Below are positions 25,254 through 34,466 of a DNA stretch of 64,000 bases, one piece after another (position 1 is the first letter of the stretch; each line of letters begins with the position of its first letter). Under the pieces are notes generated by a model, which was given only the letters and a program-made list of their open reading frames with translations, was not told the origin of the DNA and searched no databases. A program made the translations under genes and the position numbers. The stretch comes from UBA3537 sp045561735. GTDB taxonomy: Bacteria; Bacteroidota; Bacteroidia; Flavobacteriales; Flavobacteriaceae. The stretch covers positions 1-64,000 of the forward strand of contig JBJKXC010000017.1 of NCBI GenBank assembly GCA_045561735.1, given 5' to 3'.

Positions 25254-28100
25254 ATGAAAAATATAATTTTATTAATTTTTTCCCCATTACTTAGCATTGC
25301 TCAAATTACTACAAGTCCGAGTATTATTGAAGTTGACCAGTCTGTAACGATAACAGTGGACATTAATAGTTTTGCTTCTGACTGCAATGGTATCAATTCA
25401 CCAAGCAAAGTATATTTGCATTCTGGTGTTGGTGATGATTCTGATCCTTGGGGTTTTAATGTCATAGGTAATTGGGGACAGGACGACGGAGTAGGAGAAA
25501 TGACTGATAATGGTGACGGTACGTGGAGTATCACTTTTATTCCCGAACAATATTATAATTTAACTTCATCACAAGCTAACACAGTTACAAAGATGGGCTT
25601 AGTCTTTCGCTCCGAAGACGGTTCACAAGAACTAAAAGACAATGGTTGTACGGATTTCTTTTTAAACATTGGTGCATTTCAAGTCACCATGATAAATCCA
25701 TCTACTGATGTTATTATTGTCGATATGGGTGGTCAGACTCAAATTTTAGCTCAAAATTCAAATGGTCCAGCAAATTATGAGCTTTTTGTTGATGGAGTTA
25801 GTTTTCACACTGCATCCAATACAACATTCTATCAGAGCATTTTTGTCAGCAATATAACAGAAAACAAACAATGCTCATTAGTTGTGACCCAAGGGTCAAG
25901 TAATGTGACAAAAAATTTCAATATATATGTAAATGCGACAATTGAACAAAATATTCCTAATGGTTTACAAGAGGGATTAAATTATAATGCAAATGACCCT
26001 ACAAAAATTACCTTAGTGTTGAATGCTCCTTTAAAAGATTTTATTTATGTATCAGGAAGTTTTAACAACTGGAATCCCAAATACGAAGACGCAATGAAAA
26101 AAAATCCTAATTCTGATATTTTTTGGTTAGAACTAACAACACTAACACCCGAGCAAGTTGAAACTTATCAATATTGGGTGTTCGATCAAAATCCAATCAG
26201 CGGTTCTCCTAAACAAGTTAAAACTGCGGATCCCTATTCAACGTTAGTACTTTCACCATTTGATGATCCCTATATTCCTGAAAATTCATATCCTGATTTA
26301 CCGCCATATCCACAAGGGCAGGAACGCGAGGTGACAGTATTAAAAACTGGACAAACCCCTTATAACTGGCAAGTAACCAATTTCAATAAACCTAAAAAAG
26401 AAGATTTGATTATTTATGAACTTTTAATAAGAGATTTTGATAGTGAGCGGAATTTCCAGGACGTAATTGATAAAATCGATTATTTTAAGGATTTAAATAT
26501 CAATGCCATTGAATTGATGCCAGTGATGGAATTCGAGGGGAACGAAAGCTGGGGCTATAATCCATCATTTCACATGGCTCTGGACAAATTTTATGGTACC
26601 GAGGATAAATTTAGGGAATTAGTTGATCTATGCCATCAAAATGGTATTGCAGTTATTTTAGATATTGCTCTTAATCATGCATTTGGAAGAAATCCAATGG
26701 TACGTATGTGGATGGAAGACCCCGAGAATAGTGGCTGGGGTGATCCAAGTGTTGAGAATCCGTACTTTAATTATGAGGCTACGCATAGCTACGGAGTTGG
26801 TGCAGACTTCAATCATAGTAGCAATCTCACAAAGTCATATACTAAACGTGTTATAAAACATTGGATTGAAGAATTTAAGATTGATGGTTTTCGATGGGAT
26901 TTGACAAAAGGGTTTACACAAAATTGTACATCGGGTGATGAGTCTTGCACTGGGAGCTACCAATCTGACCGTGTAGCTATCCTTAAGGAATATGCCGATT
27001 ATTCTTGGAGTATAGATCCAGATCATTATGTTATTTTTGAGCATTTAGGTGGGCAACAAGAACAAAAAGAATGGGCTGACTACAGAATAGACGAGGGAAA
27101 GGGAATTATGCTATGGGGTAAAACAACAAGTCCTTATAATCAACTGACAATGGGGTATGTTAGCAATAGTGATTTTTCAGGGATAGGTCACAATAGTCAA
27201 AATTTTATTGGAAAACGCCTCATAGGGTATGCGGAGAGTCATGATGAAGAACGTCTGATGTACAATAATTTACAATATGGTGCATCTAACGGAAGTTATG
27301 ACATCACTGATTTAGATACAGCACTTGAAAGGATGGGTGCTCTTGGCGCCATTACATTAACAATTCCAGGGCCTAAAATGATTTGGCACTTTGGTGAATT
27401 GGGTATGGAGCAATCCCTAAATACTTGTTCTGATGGAACAGTTGACAATTGTCGATTGGATACGAAACCACAACCCCAGTGGACTGATAATTGGTTAGAC
27501 AACCCAATTAGAAATCAAATTTATAACACTTGGGCTAGGCTTAACGAATTGAAGATTAATGAAGCTGTATTTGAAGGTAATTACGACATCAATTCTGGCT
27601 CCCTTACTCCTAAAATATACATATGGGATGATGTGCTCCCATCAAATAGTTTAAAGAATGTTATAATTATTGCAAACTTTGATCTTTCAAATCAAGATGT
27701 AGTTCCTTATTTCCCATACACAGGAGTTTGGTATGATTTGATGGATGAATCTGGAAATACAACATTATCGATATCAAATGTTAACCAGGCTATCAGTCTA
27801 GCTCCAGGTGAGTTTAAAATCCTTGGTAATCAACCAGCCAGTACATTAAACATTAATGACTTAACTAAAGAAACGAATATTGGAATTTATCCGAATCCAG
27901 CTCACAATTTTTTTAAATTAAACCAGAGTTCAACCCAAATTAAAATTTACAATACATTTGGGATAGAGGTACAAACTTACAATGGTAAATTTAGTTCCGA
28001 ATACCGCTTTGATATATCGGCTCTTGAATGTGGAGTTTATTTTATTTCTATTTACACTGATACACGAAAACAAACATTTAAACTCATCAAAAATTATTAA
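25254..28100 (+). CDS. GH13 alpha-amylase with N-terminal modules and T9SS sorting domain
   Basis: A 948-residue secreted GH13. The signal peptide ends near residue 16 (LLSIAQ). About residues 20-250 are beta-rich N-terminal modules with a DCNG...NGC cysteine pair; about 250-340 is a CBM48-like domain (FIYVSGSFNNWNP). The catalytic barrel follows (about 390-770): VILDIALNHAFG, GFRWDLTKG with nucleophile Asp549, VIFEHLGG with Glu596 and AESHDEERL with Asp664. The last 80 residues are a T9SS type A sorting domain (NIGIYPNP...), so it is exported by the type IX system, surface-bound or released. It is the enzyme likely to cut external starch or glycogen for SusC/D/E. Surface targeting by T9SS replaces the lipoprotein SusG arrangement of Bacteroides. 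Confidence 0.92.
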   Translation: MKNIILLIFSPLLSIAQITTSPSIIEVDQSVTITVDINSFASDCNGINSPSKVYLHSGVGDDSDPWGFNVIGNWGQDDGVGEMTDNGDGTWSITFIPEQYYNLTSSQANTVTKMGLVFRSEDGSQELKDNGCTDFFLNIGAFQVTMINPSTDVIIVDMGGQTQILAQNSNGPANYELFVDGVSFHTASNTTFYQSIFVSNITENKQCSLVVTQGSSNVTKNFNIYVNATIEQNIPNGLQEGLNYNANDPTKITLVLNAPLKDFIYVSGSFNNWNPKYEDAMKKNPNSDIFWLELTTLTPEQVETYQYWVFDQNPISGSPKQVKTADPYSTLVLSPFDDPYIPENSYPDLPPYPQGQEREVTVLKTGQTPYNWQVTNFNKPKKEDLIIYELLIRDFDSERNFQDVIDKIDYFKDLNINAIELMPVMEFEGNESWGYNPSFHMALDKFYGTEDKFRELVDLCHQNGIAVILDIALNHAFGRNPMVRMWMEDPENSGWGDPSVENPYFNYEATHSYGVGADFNHSSNLTKSYTKRVIKHWIEEFKIDGFRWDLTKGFTQNCTSGDESCTGSYQSDRVAILKEYADYSWSIDPDHYVIFEHLGGQQEQKEWADYRIDEGKGIMLWGKTTSPYNQLTMGYVSNSDFSGIGHNSQNFIGKRLIGYAESHDEERLMYNNLQYGASNGSYDITDLDTALERMGALGAITLTIPGPKMIWHFGELGMEQSLNTCSDGTVDNCRLDTKPQPQWTDNWLDNPIRNQIYNTWARLNELKINEAVFEGNYDINSGSLTPKIYIWDDVLPSNSLKNVIIIANFDLSNQDVVPYFPYTGVWYDLMDESGNTTLSISNVNQAISLAPGEFKILGNQPASTLNINDLTKETNIGIYPNPAHNFFKLNQSSTQIKIYNTFGIEVQTYNGKFSSEYRFDISALECGVYFISIYTDTRKQTFKLIKNY

Positions 28101-28166
28101 ATCCATTACATTAAAACAAAATGTTATGGAAAAATCAAAATGTGGGGGCAGATAGGTTTTTAGCTG

Positions 28167-28763
28167 TTAATTTCCGTTGATCAGTTCAACGATAATCTCA
28201 TTTTTACGATTGAAAACTTCGTAAGGTGCATTGTAACCAAGATAGAAAAATTGATTGCTATAAGAAATATTCTTGCTGCTCAAAGCGGTTATAAGTTCTT
28301 TTTTATACTGGTCTATTTTTTGGGTATTGACCCAACCCCCAAAGCTTATAGCAGCCACTGTTTTTTCTATCTCTTCTTTAAATTCAATATTTGAGTCATT
28401 GGGTAAGGGGAGTGTTTCTTTTTTAAATTTATGCGGTACCATAAAAAGCATTGTAATCGTATCTTGTAAGGACATTTTTACAGGCGATGTCATTGCAATT
28501 TTTTTCTTTTTATCATTACCTCCAAAAATATAGCCAGCCAAAATAGAAAAACCATTTGAAGAGGCATCTTTGAAGTCGTTTCTGGGAAGTTTCACACTGG
28601 TAAACAATGCTTTTTCATATTTGCGAATTTCAAAAGTATCGTATTTTTCTTTTACTGTAAAAGCATGTGATTCAATATTATACTGGCTTTTTAATGCAAA
28701 CAGCTGTACAGCTATAAAACCGATTAATAGTATTATTATAAGAATTAAAAAAAATTGCTTCAT
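28167..28763 (-). CDS. SOUL haem-binding family protein
   Basis: A 198-residue protein with one N-terminal hydrophobic segment (FFLILIIILLIGFIAVQLFA), a signal anchor or signal peptide, then a SOUL domain: ESHAFTVKEKYDTFEIRKYE and KKKIAMTSPVKM are family hallmarks. SOUL/HBP proteins bind haem or porphyrins in eukaryotes; the bacterial role is unknown. It follows the aconitase gene by 18 bases on the same strand, so it may be co-transcribed. Both touch iron chemistry, but a functional link is speculative. Confidence 0.85.
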   Translation of the reverse strand: MKQFFLILIIILLIGFIAVQLFALKSQYNIESHAFTVKEKYDTFEIRKYEKALFTSVKLPRNDFKDASSNGFSILAGYIFGGNDKKKKIAMTSPVKMSLQDTITMLFMVPHKFKKETLPLPNDSNIEFKEEIEKTVAAISFGGWVNTQKIDQYKKELITALSSKNISYSNQFFYLGYNAPYEVFNRKNEIIVELINGN

Positions 28764-28781
28764 TACTTAAAAAAAATAGAT

Positions 28782-31580
28782 TCAATAGGACAATAAGTGC
28801 CCAGGTTTAGAAGTCATTTTTTTGATTGGTGGCGCAAATTGTGTGAGGTTGATGCCTTTAATTGCGGCCTTGTACTCTTCAAGTTCAGGAGTTCTGCCAA
28901 GAATTGCTGAGAGAACGACCACTGGAGTCGACGCCAATAATGATTCACCTTTTTTTCGATCCGAATCCTTGACAACTCTTCCTTGAAATAAGCGGGTAGA
29001 TGTCGCCATTACACTGTCTCCTTTTTCAGCTTTCTCCTGATTGCCCATGCAGAGATTACAACCCGGACGTTCCAAATATAAAATATTGTCATATTTTGTT
29101 CGCGCAACTCCTTTTGGAGCAGAATCATCAAATTCAAAACCAGAATATTTTTGAAGAATTTCCCAATCACCTTCTTCTTTAAGTTCGTCAATAATATTAT
29201 ATGTTGGTGCAGTCACTACCAGGGGCGCTTTGAACTCCACTTTACCATGGTATGCTTCTAAATTTTTAAGCATTTTAGCAACAATCTTGATGTCCCCTTT
29301 GTGTACCATGCATGAACCAACAAATCCTAAGTCGATATGTTTTTTTCCGCCATAATAAGAAAGCTCTCGGATGGTATCATGGGTATAGCGTTTTGAAACA
29401 TCTTCGTTATTGACATCGGGATCAGCAATCATGGGTTCATCAATGATATCTAAATCTACAACAAATTCAGCATGGTATTTAGCATTTTCATCAGGCGTTA
29501 AAGGGGGTTTCTCACCAGATTTAATTTGATTGATTCTTGAGTTGGCACTGTCTATAAGGCCCTGAAGGACTTTTGCCTCATTGTCCATTCCCTTGTCGAT
29601 CATTATTTGAATACGCCCTTTGGCAATTTTAAGTGATTCAATAAGGGTCTCGTTTTGCGAAATACAAATAGAAGCTTTGGCTTTCATTTCTGCGGTCCAG
29701 TCTGTAAAGGTAAAGGCCTGATCAGCAAGAAGCGTTCCTATATGAACCTCAATAATACGGCCTTGGAATATATTTTCACCATTAAATTTTTTTAGCATCT
29801 GAGATTGAGTCGCATGTACAACATCCCGAAAATCCATATGCGGTTTCATCGTGCCTTTAAAAGTAACCTTCACGGATTCTGGTATTGGCATTGAAGCTTC
29901 ACCGGTAGCCAAAGCCAATGCAACGGTTCCTGAATCTGCCCCAAAAGCAACACCTTTAGACATTCTGGTGTGAGAATCACCTCCTATAATAATTGCCCAG
30001 TCATCGACGGTGATATCATTCAATACTTTGTGAATTACATCGGTCATTGGATGATATTTATGTTTTGGATGGCGTGCCGTTATCAGTCCAAAATCGTTCA
30101 TAAATTTCATCAATCTGGGGATGTTTTCTTGCGATTTTAAGTCCCATACTGAAGCCGTATGACAACCTGATTGGTAGCCTGCATCTACAATTGGAGAAAT
30201 TATCGTGGCTGCCATCATTTCCAATTCTTGAGAGGTCATCAATCCTGTTGTGTCTTGAGATCCTACAATGTTTACTTTAACCCTTACATAAGAACCCGCG
30301 TGAAGCGTGGCACCTGAAGTTCCTACGGCATTTTTATTGAAAATTTTCTCCACGGCTGTGAGACCCTGATTTTTAATTGAAATTTCTTTTGAAGGTGCAA
30401 AAACAGGAATGACATTCTTTCCAAGTGTTTTTGCAGCAAAGGCCTGTAGTTTTTTACCAAAGACAATGGCATAAGAGCCTCCCGCTTTCATAAATTCTAT
30501 TTTTTGCGGGGTAAATGCTGATGAAACATCCATTAATTCCTTATCTCCATTGTAAAGTTTTTTGGTTTTTGTATTTATGGTTAGAACGGTTCCAGTGTCT
30601 ACGTTGTAAACTTGTTCTAAAACAGGTTCGTCATTTTCGTCGAGGATGAGATTTCCTGCAGCATCTTTCTTTTTCTTCCAATTTTTTAAATCCAAACCTA
30701 TACCGCCAGTCACACCAACTGTAGTAAGAAAAATTGGTGATACCCCATTGGTTCCAGCAATAACGGGCGCAATATTTATAAATGGAATATATTCACTTGC
30801 TTTTTTCCCAATCCAGAGGGCTACGTTGTTAACACCTGACATTCTTGATGAGCCTACGCCCATGGTACCTTTTTCGGCAATCAGCATTATACGTTTATCA
30901 GGGTGTTTGGCTTGTAATTCTAGCAATGCTTTTTGCTGGTCTTTGTTGTGCTCAAACATTGATTGTCCATGTAGCTGTCTATCAGATCTTGAATGTGCAT
31001 CACTCCCAGGAGATAATAAATCTGTTGAAATATCTCCGATCCCTGCTACAAATGTAACAAGTTTAATTTCTTCAGGTAGATCAGGAAGTTTTGTAAAGAA
31101 TTCAGCCTTGGCGTAGCTCTCTATAATATTTTTAGCGATTATATTGCCCGATCTGAATGCTGCTTCCAGGCGCTCTGTGTCAGCCTCGTAAAGAAAAACT
31201 TGTGTTTTTAAGACCTCAGCAGCAGCAGCAGCTTTCGAAAGATCATTACTCAAGGCAACATCTAAAAGGACTTCAATAGAAGGCCCACCCTTCATATGTG
31301 CCAATTGCTTAAATGCAAAGTCAGGGGGAATTTCATTTAATATAATTTCACCGAGAATTATCTCTTTTAAGAATTTAGCTTTTACAACTGCTGCAGATGT
31401 TGTTCCAGGCAAGACATTGTATGTAAAGAACTTGAGGGAATCTTTTCGATGTTCATGACTAGGGTCTTTTATTTGTTCAATAATTTCACTCAACAATTCA
31501 GCACTGTCTATTGGTTTAGGGTCAAGGTCTTGAACTTTCCTTCTTTCAATTTCGTTTAAATATTCAAGATATAAGTTCAT
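28782..31580 (-). CDS. acnB: Aconitate hydratase B (bifunctional with 2-methylisocitrate dehydratase)
   Basis: A 932-residue aconitase of the AcnB type. The N-terminal HEAT-like domain (about 1-155, e.g. KQLAHMKGGPSIEVLLDVA) precedes the swivel and catalytic domains, the AcnB order. Ligands of the 4Fe-4S cluster are seen in GFVGSCMVHKG and CNLCMGNQEKA. It converts citrate to isocitrate in the TCA cycle in the cytoplasm, and often acts on 2-methylisocitrate. Length matches the family. It is the first gene of a two-gene minus-strand unit with SOUL; the 178-base region upstream carries two promoter-like repeats. Confidence 0.95.
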   Translation of the reverse strand: MNLYLEYLNEIERRKVQDLDPKPIDSAELLSEIIEQIKDPSHEHRKDSLKFFTYNVLPGTTSAAVVKAKFLKEIILGEIILNEIPPDFAFKQLAHMKGGPSIEVLLDVALSNDLSKAAAAAEVLKTQVFLYEADTERLEAAFRSGNIIAKNIIESYAKAEFFTKLPDLPEEIKLVTFVAGIGDISTDLLSPGSDAHSRSDRQLHGQSMFEHNKDQQKALLELQAKHPDKRIMLIAEKGTMGVGSSRMSGVNNVALWIGKKASEYIPFINIAPVIAGTNGVSPIFLTTVGVTGGIGLDLKNWKKKKDAAGNLILDENDEPVLEQVYNVDTGTVLTINTKTKKLYNGDKELMDVSSAFTPQKIEFMKAGGSYAIVFGKKLQAFAAKTLGKNVIPVFAPSKEISIKNQGLTAVEKIFNKNAVGTSGATLHAGSYVRVKVNIVGSQDTTGLMTSQELEMMAATIISPIVDAGYQSGCHTASVWDLKSQENIPRLMKFMNDFGLITARHPKHKYHPMTDVIHKVLNDITVDDWAIIIGGDSHTRMSKGVAFGADSGTVALALATGEASMPIPESVKVTFKGTMKPHMDFRDVVHATQSQMLKKFNGENIFQGRIIEVHIGTLLADQAFTFTDWTAEMKAKASICISQNETLIESLKIAKGRIQIMIDKGMDNEAKVLQGLIDSANSRINQIKSGEKPPLTPDENAKYHAEFVVDLDIIDEPMIADPDVNNEDVSKRYTHDTIRELSYYGGKKHIDLGFVGSCMVHKGDIKIVAKMLKNLEAYHGKVEFKAPLVVTAPTYNIIDELKEEGDWEILQKYSGFEFDDSAPKGVARTKYDNILYLERPGCNLCMGNQEKAEKGDSVMATSTRLFQGRVVKDSDRKKGESLLASTPVVVLSAILGRTPELEEYKAAIKGINLTQFAPPIKKMTSKPGHLLSY

Positions 31581-31607
31581 AGATTGTTTTAGAGTTGAAA
31601 TTTTTTT

Positions 31608-31674
31608 ACAAATTTAAAAAATAGGCTTTCAAAACCGGATTTTTTTATAAATGTTTTCACAAATTTAAAAATAA
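31608..31674 (-). promoter_or_regulatory. Repeated promoter-like motif upstream of acnB
   Basis: The stretch ACAAATTTAAAAA occurs at 31608 and again at 31659. Read on the minus strand each contains TAAATTTG (31609-31616 and 31660-31667), matching the TAnnTTTG -7 element; the nearer one is 28 bases from the acnB ATG. The remaining bases of the 31581-31758 gap show nothing else. Confidence 0.4.
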
Positions 31675-31758
31675 ACGGCCATTATATGAAATTTAAAAAA
31701 GTTATATGAGTGCCAATAATTTGGATAACCTTTTTTTATGTCTTAGATGTGATTTAGT

Positions 31759-32247
31759 TTAGGTAAACCATGGATGATTTCCAAATTCGTTTCGTGGAAC
31801 GGGCTTTTTATGAGTTAAATAATATTCAAGGCCTTTAAGTACTGCATTTAAATATGATTTAATTTTTGGTCTGATAACTATGTAATGAAAAAATATATAT
31901 AATAATTTCGGTATTTTACTGCTGGTGTAAGGCTTAATAGTGATTTTTACAAAAGTATCCTTCCCTTTGTCAATTATTTGCCATTTAACATCTGATTCTT
32001 TTGCATTTTTACTGCCAATTTTTAAATTATATCCAACCATTGGTTTCCATTCTACAAATTTTCTATAATAAGTTAGACCATTCAAATAAATTAATTGATC
32101 TTTTAAAATAGTATCATTTTTAGATTCCAATAATTTATTTTCTTTACAAAAAGGGTGAAATTGATTTAAGTGGCCTGGAGAAGAAATGAGTTCCCAGACC
32201 TCATCAGCACTATTTTCAATTTTAATCTTGTTTGAGATTTTAAACAT
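31759..32247 (-). CDS. SRPBCC (START/Bet v1-like) family protein
   Basis: A 162-residue protein with the SRPBCC beginning IKIENSADEVWELISSPGHLNQFHPF, then strands and the long C-terminal helix (KSYLNAVLKGLEYYLTHKK). No signal peptide. SRPBCC proteins form a hydrophobic cavity and bind lipids or polyketides, or act as cyclases; no specific role can be given. It is transcribed divergently from the DUF4212 gene across a 115-base gap and is not clearly in an operon. Confidence 0.75.
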   Translation of the reverse strand: MFKISNKIKIENSADEVWELISSPGHLNQFHPFCKENKLLESKNDTILKDQLIYLNGLTYYRKFVEWKPMVGYNLKIGSKNAKESDVKWQIIDKGKDTFVKITIKPYTSSKIPKLLYIFFHYIVIRPKIKSYLNAVLKGLEYYLTHKKPVPRNEFGNHPWFT

Positions 32248-32362
32248 TTTTACAGAAAAATTGCTTCATGACTATATATTTGTAAAAATAAAAAATATAT
32301 AACGCTTAATAAATTATTATTTTTGAGAAAAATTTGTAAATCATATTGAACTAGAATACATT

Positions 32363-32596
32363 ATGAAAGCTAACAAATACTGGAAAACTAATATACGCTA
32401 CATTGGCATTCTTCTAAGTTTGTGGTTTTTAATTTCGTTCGGATGTGGAATCTTATTTGTTGAACAACTCAACTTAATTCATATCGGCGGATTTAAACTT
32501 GGGTTTTGGTTTGCACAACAAGGTTCAATTTTTGGTTTTGTAATCATCATTTTTGTTTATATTTTCTTGATGAATAAATTAGATCAATCTAAATAA
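32363..32596 (+). CDS. DUF4212 small membrane subunit of sodium/solute symporter
   Basis: A 77-residue protein with two hydrophobic segments (IGILLSLWFLISFGCGILFV and IFGFVIIIFVYIFLM) separated by FKLGFWFAQQGS, the DUF4212 signature. Proteins of this family are almost always encoded directly before a VC_2705-type symporter, as here with a 9-base gap, and are presumed to be its small subunit. TATTTTTG at 32318-32325, 38 bases upstream, could be the -7 promoter element. Confidence 0.9.
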   Translation: MKANKYWKTNIRYIGILLSLWFLISFGCGILFVEQLNLIHIGGFKLGFWFAQQGSIFGFVIIIFVYIFLMNKLDQSK

Positions 32597-32605
32597 AATA
32601 ATCGC

Positions 32606-34267
32606 ATGGATCTTCAAATTTGGATTTGGATTGCAGTTGGTCTTAGTTTTTCACTTTACATAGGTATTGCAATATGGTCACGTACAGCTTCTACAAAAGA
32701 ATTTTATGTCGCTGGTGGTGGCATCCACCCAATTTTAAATGGAATGGCTACAGCAGCAGATTGGATGTCTGCAGCATCGTTTATTTCAATGGCAGGAATT
32801 ATATCATTTAGCGGTTACGACGGCTCAGTTTACCTCATGGGTTGGACTGGAGGATATGTATTACTTGCTCTACTGCTGGCTCCTTATTTGCGAAAGTTTG
32901 GGAAATTTACTGTTCCAGATTTCATAGGGGATCGTTATTATTCTAATACTGCTCGATTAGTAGCTATATTTTGTGCTTTGATTGTTTCTTTCACCTACAT
33001 CGCTGGTCAAATGCGAGGCGTAGGAGTGGTCTTTTCAAGGTACCTTGAAGTAGATATTTTTAATGGTGTTTTAATTGGAATGGGTATAGTACTTTTTTAT
33101 GCTGTATTGGGTGGTATGAAAGGAATTACATACACTCAAGTTGCACAATACTGTATATTAATATTTGCATTTATGGTTCCTGCAGTTTTTATTTCTTTTT
33201 TGATTACAGGAAATATAGTGCCACAAATAGGATTTGGCTCAAGTAGCCCTGATGGAATCTATCTTCTTGATAAATTAGATGGTCTGCATCAAGAATTGGG
33301 ATTTCAGGAATATACATCAGGTAAAAAATCTATGCTAGATGTATTTTGTATTACAATGGCTCTTATGGTTGGGACTGCGGGACTACCTCATGTAATTGTA
33401 CGATTTTTTACGGTAAAAAAAGTCAGTGACGCAAGAAAATCTGCAGGATGGGCTCTTTTATTTATTGCAATACTTTACACTACTGCCCCAGCAATTGCAG
33501 TATTCTCAAGAACTAACCTGATTGAAACGGTTAGCAATGAGCCTTATGATGAAATGCCTGATTGGTTTAACAAATGGGAAACAACAGGTTTACTCGAATT
33601 CAATGATAGAAATAAGGACGGACTCATTCAATATAGAGCAGATGTAAAAACTAATGAACTTGAGGTTGATGCTGATATCATGGTTTTGGCAAACCCTGAA
33701 ATAGCACAACTTCCAAATTGGGTAATTGCATTACTTGCTGCGGGGGCATTGGCGGCTGCGCTTTCCACAGCAGCAGGGCTCTTATTAGTTATATCATCAG
33801 CCGTTTCTCACGATTTGTTCAAAAAAATATTAGTCCCAAATATTTCCGAACGAGGAGAACTAATCGCTGCACGTTTGGCTGCTACTGCAGCAGTTTGCAT
33901 GGCTGGGTATTTTGGAATCAATCCACCTGGTTTTGTAGCTGCAACTGTTGCTCTTGCCTTTGGACTTGCAGCATCATCTTTTTTTCCAGCTATTTTATTG
34001 GGAATTTTTTCAAAGCGCGTTAACAAAGAAGGGGTAATTTGCGGAATGTTGGTTGGAATATTAATAATGTTATTTTACATGCTCAAATTTAAATTTGGAT
34101 GGTTTGGTGCTGGATCAAAAGAAGATTGGTGGTTTGGTATTTCGCCAGAAGGTTTTGGAAGTATTGCAATGATTTTTAATTTCATTACTACTTTATTTGT
34201 CACTTATTTTACTCCAAAACCAAGTTTAGAGATTCAAAAACTAATTGAAAAGATTAGAGTGCCCTAA
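32606..34267 (+). CDS. VC_2705-family sodium:solute (probably acetate/monocarboxylate) symporter
   Basis: A 553-residue SSS-family transporter with about 13 membrane segments. EFYVAGGGIHPILNGMATAADWMSAASF is split here as EFYVAGGGIHP and ATAADWMSAASFI, typical of ActP-like carriers. Between about residues 310 and 370 an inserted soluble loop contains DRNKDGLIQYRAD, which resembles an EF-hand calcium loop, and is followed by LANPEIAQLPNWVIAL, characteristic of the VC_2705 subfamily. It takes up small carboxylates such as acetate with sodium; substrate is inferred from the subfamily. It forms a two-gene unit with DUF4212, closed by a hairpin. Confidence 0.9.
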   Translation: MDLQIWIWIAVGLSFSLYIGIAIWSRTASTKEFYVAGGGIHPILNGMATAADWMSAASFISMAGIISFSGYDGSVYLMGWTGGYVLLALLLAPYLRKFGKFTVPDFIGDRYYSNTARLVAIFCALIVSFTYIAGQMRGVGVVFSRYLEVDIFNGVLIGMGIVLFYAVLGGMKGITYTQVAQYCILIFAFMVPAVFISFLITGNIVPQIGFGSSSPDGIYLLDKLDGLHQELGFQEYTSGKKSMLDVFCITMALMVGTAGLPHVIVRFFTVKKVSDARKSAGWALLFIAILYTTAPAIAVFSRTNLIETVSNEPYDEMPDWFNKWETTGLLEFNDRNKDGLIQYRADVKTNELEVDADIMVLANPEIAQLPNWVIALLAAGALAAALSTAAGLLLVISSAVSHDLFKKILVPNISERGELIAARLAATAAVCMAGYFGINPPGFVAATVALAFGLAASSFFPAILLGIFSKRVNKEGVICGMLVGILIMLFYMLKFKFGWFGAGSKEDWWFGISPEGFGSIAMIFNFITTLFVTYFTPKPSLEIQKLIEKIRVP

Positions 34268-34309
34268 ATAAGTTGTTAAATTGATTCGAAAAAATAATTA
34301 CAAGAAAAA

Positions 34310-34346
34310 CCCTAACTATCACATTTATAATAAGTTAGGGTATTTA
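34310..34346 (+). terminator. Terminator-like hairpin after the symporter
   Basis: CCCTAACT (34310-34317) pairs with AGTTAGGG (34333-34340) across a 15-base loop and is followed by a T-rich stretch. The 34268-34466 gap holds nothing else. Confidence 0.6.
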
Positions 34347-34466
34347 TTTAGTACAGAACGTAGTCCAATTATCGAACTTATTTCTGCAAGATTTAGATAA
34401 ATTTAGAGGTTTTCAATCAGCGCTTGTAATTAAGGCTTAGTACTTTAATTTTAACTTTATTTTTTT

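Noticed and set aside
30646..31116. Long open frame antisense to acnB (156 codons)
   Set aside because: It lies wholly within the conserved acnB coding strand and resembles no protein; it is a shadow of codon bias.
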